From NCBI GenBank assembly GCA_947488235.1, contig CANLAQ010000001.1, forward strand, positions 48,812 to 112,811: a DNA stretch of 64,000 bases, in the 5' to 3' direction. Position 1 is the first letter of the stretch. Every line of letters begins with the position of its first letter. Shown here in pieces: positions 61,568 through 64,000 of this stretch. This stretch comes from Flavobacteriales bacterium. Its GTDB lineage: Bacteria; Bacteroidota; Bacteroidia; Flavobacteriales_D; Crocinitomicaceae. A model generated the notes under the pieces. It saw nothing but the letters and a program-made list of their open reading frames with translations. It was not told where the DNA came from and ran no database searches. Position numbers and translations under genes: made by a program.

Positions 61568-63652
61568 ATGAAATCAATTTTATATACCCTATTCATTCTT
61601 CTGTCTTCCAATTTATTTGCCCAAATCGACAGATCTGTAATGCCAAAACCTGGCAAAGCACCCATAATTAACATAAATGATTCTCAAGTCTTTACACTTC
61701 CTAATGGAATCACTGTTATTGTTTCTGAGAACCATAAAATCCCTAAGGTTTCGTTTGACTTAAGAATGGGATCTGATCCAAAACTTGAAGGTCGTCTTGC
61801 TGGTTTATCTGATTTAGCTGGATCGCTTTTGCTTTCTGGAACTACAACCAGAACAAAGGATCAGTTTGATAATGAAATTGATTATATCGGAGCTGACCTA
61901 AATGCTGATAAAAATTCGATTTTTCTTTCTTGCTTAACCAAACATGTAGACAATGGTTTATTATTAATGTCTGATGTATTTCTTAATGCCTCATTTCCTG
62001 AGGATGAATTTAATCGCATTAAAAAACAAAATGAATCTGGTCTCATGGCAGCAAAGTCAGATGCTGGTACCATGGCTCAAAATGCAATTTCGAAAATAAA
62101 CTTTCCTCAGCATCCTTATGGTGAAGTAATGACAGAAGCATCATTGAATGCTATTGAATTACAAGATGTGAAAGAGTACTTTAAAAATACTTTTACACCA
62201 AAAGGTGCTTACTTAGTAATCGTGGGTGATTTAAGCCTTCAAGAGGCAAGAAGACTAGCAATTAAGTATTTTGGTTCATGGTCTGGTCCTGAATCCTACT
62301 CAAATCAAACGGAGTCAGGTCAGAAGAATAAAGGTGACCGTGTGATTTTTGTAAACAAGCCAGGTGCGGTGCAATCTGTTGTTTATATTACTTTTCCGGT
62401 TGAAATTCATCCTGGAGATAAAAATCAATTGCCTTTGACTGTTTTAAATGGTATCTTAGGAGGTGGTGGATTTGGAACTCGATTGATGCACAATCTTCGA
62501 GAAGACAAAGCCTATACATATGGATGTTATTCTAGATTAAATATTACTGATAATGGTTCTTGGATCTCAGCAGGTGGTAATTTTAGAAATGCTGTTACCG
62601 ATTCGGCTATTACTGAAATACTAAATGAATTTAAAATCATTTCATCTGAAATAGTAAAAGACGATGAGTTGAACCTAATAAAATCCTCAATGAATGGAGA
62701 TTTCTCTAGATCTCTTGAGAGTCCTCAAACCATTGCGAGATTTGCCTATAATATTATTAAGAATCAATTAGACCCAGATTATTACAAATCCTACTTACAA
62801 CGCTTAGATGCAGTTTCGAAAGAAACTGTTTTGGAAATGGCTAAAACATATTTCAAGCCCTATGCATGTAATATAATTGTAGTTGGAAATGAAGAAGTAT
62901 TATCTAAAATAAAAGTTTTTGATGCGGATGGACAAATTGAATTTTTAGATGCTTTTGGCGAGGAGAAAAAACAAATACTACCTTCAGATATCAGTAAAGA
63001 AGAATTGGTTGAGCGATATTTATCTGCCGTAACCATGACTAAAACTGCTAAGGAAAGAACTAAAAAATTAAAGAAGGTAAAGACTTTCGTTCGCATTACC
63101 GACTTGAGTATTCCTGCAGTTCCAATTCCATTAAAAAGAACAGAATATTGGCTAGCACCCATGGTGGAAGCAGATAAGATGGAAGGGCAAGGAATGATCT
63201 TCCAAAAGTCTTATTTTGATGGTTCAAATGGTTTTAAATTTGACATGCAAGGAGGAAATACTCCATTTACCGAAGCAGAAATTGCTTCTAAAAAATTATC
63301 CTATGGTTTATTTCCTGAAATTAATTATGCTAAAAACGGAACACAATATGAAGTTTTAGGCATTGAAAATGTCTCAGGAAAAGATTGTTATGTTTTGAAA
63401 ACGAAGGACAATACAAGTGAAACATTCTCCTATTTCGAAATAGATACCTATTTAAAAGTAAAAACAATTTCTATCGAAAAGGATGGAGATAAAGTTCAAG
63501 AAGCTACAAGTACTTTTGGAGACTTTAAGTTGGTGAATGGTTTGCTATTTGCACACACTATTAACTTCAGTACTGAACAAGTTAATATTTCAGGTACAGT
63601 TTCTAAGATTGCAATCAATGAGAAAATTGATTTAAAGGATTTTAAAGAATAA
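61568..63652 (+). CDS. M16 family peptidase-like partner, lacking HxxEH
   Basis: M16 fold; GLSDLAGSLLLSGT replaces the zinc motif, second half of a typical M16 pair. Confidence 0.88.
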   Translation: MKSILYTLFILLSSNLFAQIDRSVMPKPGKAPIININDSQVFTLPNGITVIVSENHKIPKVSFDLRMGSDPKLEGRLAGLSDLAGSLLLSGTTTRTKDQFDNEIDYIGADLNADKNSIFLSCLTKHVDNGLLLMSDVFLNASFPEDEFNRIKKQNESGLMAAKSDAGTMAQNAISKINFPQHPYGEVMTEASLNAIELQDVKEYFKNTFTPKGAYLVIVGDLSLQEARRLAIKYFGSWSGPESYSNQTESGQKNKGDRVIFVNKPGAVQSVVYITFPVEIHPGDKNQLPLTVLNGILGGGGFGTRLMHNLREDKAYTYGCYSRLNITDNGSWISAGGNFRNAVTDSAITEILNEFKIISSEIVKDDELNLIKSSMNGDFSRSLESPQTIARFAYNIIKNQLDPDYYKSYLQRLDAVSKETVLEMAKTYFKPYACNIIVVGNEEVLSKIKVFDADGQIEFLDAFGEEKKQILPSDISKEELVERYLSAVTMTKTAKERTKKLKKVKTFVRITDLSIPAVPIPLKRTEYWLAPMVEADKMEGQGMIFQKSYFDGSNGFKFDMQGGNTPFTEAEIASKKLSYGLFPEINYAKNGTQYEVLGIENVSGKDCYVLKTKDNTSETFSYFEIDTYLKVKTISIEKDGDKVQEATSTFGDFKLVNGLLFAHTINFSTEQVNISGTVSKIAINEKIDLKDFKE

Positions 63653-63666
63653 TTTAAATACTATCA

Positions 63667-63692
63667 AACGCCACTATTTGTGGCGTTTTTTG
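63667..63692 (+). terminator. Rho-independent terminator after M16 pair
   Basis: AACGCCACtatttGTGGCGTTTTTT. Confidence 0.85.
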
Positions 63693-63701
63693 ATTTAACC
63701 C

Positions 63702-64000
63702 ATGATGAAAGAAAGATATTTTTTTATTTTTTTACTTTTAATTGGATCCAAGCTATTCGGACAAAACATATTAGTTTCCAGTGGGAATGTTTTTGAAGGC
63801 GAACCCTATCTGCTTGTAAATCCTCAAAATCAACAACATTTAGTTGCTGCTTGGATGGGTTTTCAATTGAATCAAAAAATAAGTATTAAAACATCTGTAT
63901 CATTAGACGGCGGAATCAATTGGTCAGTACCATCGGCTCAAAGTCACGAAGCACCGAACAATTCATCCGCAGATGTTTCCCTTTCTTTTAACTCATTAGG
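63702..64000 (+). CDS. exported protein, sialidase/neuraminidase-like propeller start (3' truncated)
   Basis: MMKERYFFIFLLLIGSKLFGQ signal; SVSLDGGINWS Asp-box-like motif. Confidence 0.55.
   Translation, partial: MMKERYFFIFLLLIGSKLFGQNILVSSGNVFEGEPYLLVNPQNQQHLVAAWMGFQLNQKISIKTSVSLDGGINWSVPSAQSHEAPNNSSADVSLSFNSL

Overview
The window is a contiguous piece of an AT-rich Bacteroidetes chromosome (inference: type IX secretion genes, CHU/T9SS C-terminal sorting domains and TAnnTTTG-type promoters). Most of it is ordinary core metabolism and cell-envelope content: glcD-like, hutH, hemB, fabG, cysC, trmD, mnmA, porT-like, PorP/SprF and OmpA-type T9SS genes, hemF, guaA, secA, rpe, murQ and M16 peptidases. 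The stand-out is a minus-strand cassette at about 4308-8283. It holds a truncated DnaB-like RecA-fold ATPase, a compact structured RNA bounded by a perfect 10-bp inverted repeat (a1/a2-like), a retron-type reverse transcriptase (YADD, VTG), and a sigma54 AAA+ activator whose N-terminus resembles a CARF/RtcR sensor. I read this as a retron with no textbook effector, possibly using the DnaB-like protein as effector and the CARF-sigma54 protein as regulator. The retron call is well supported by the sequence. The effector and regulator roles are inference. No CRISPR array, tRNA, rRNA or transposase was recognised.
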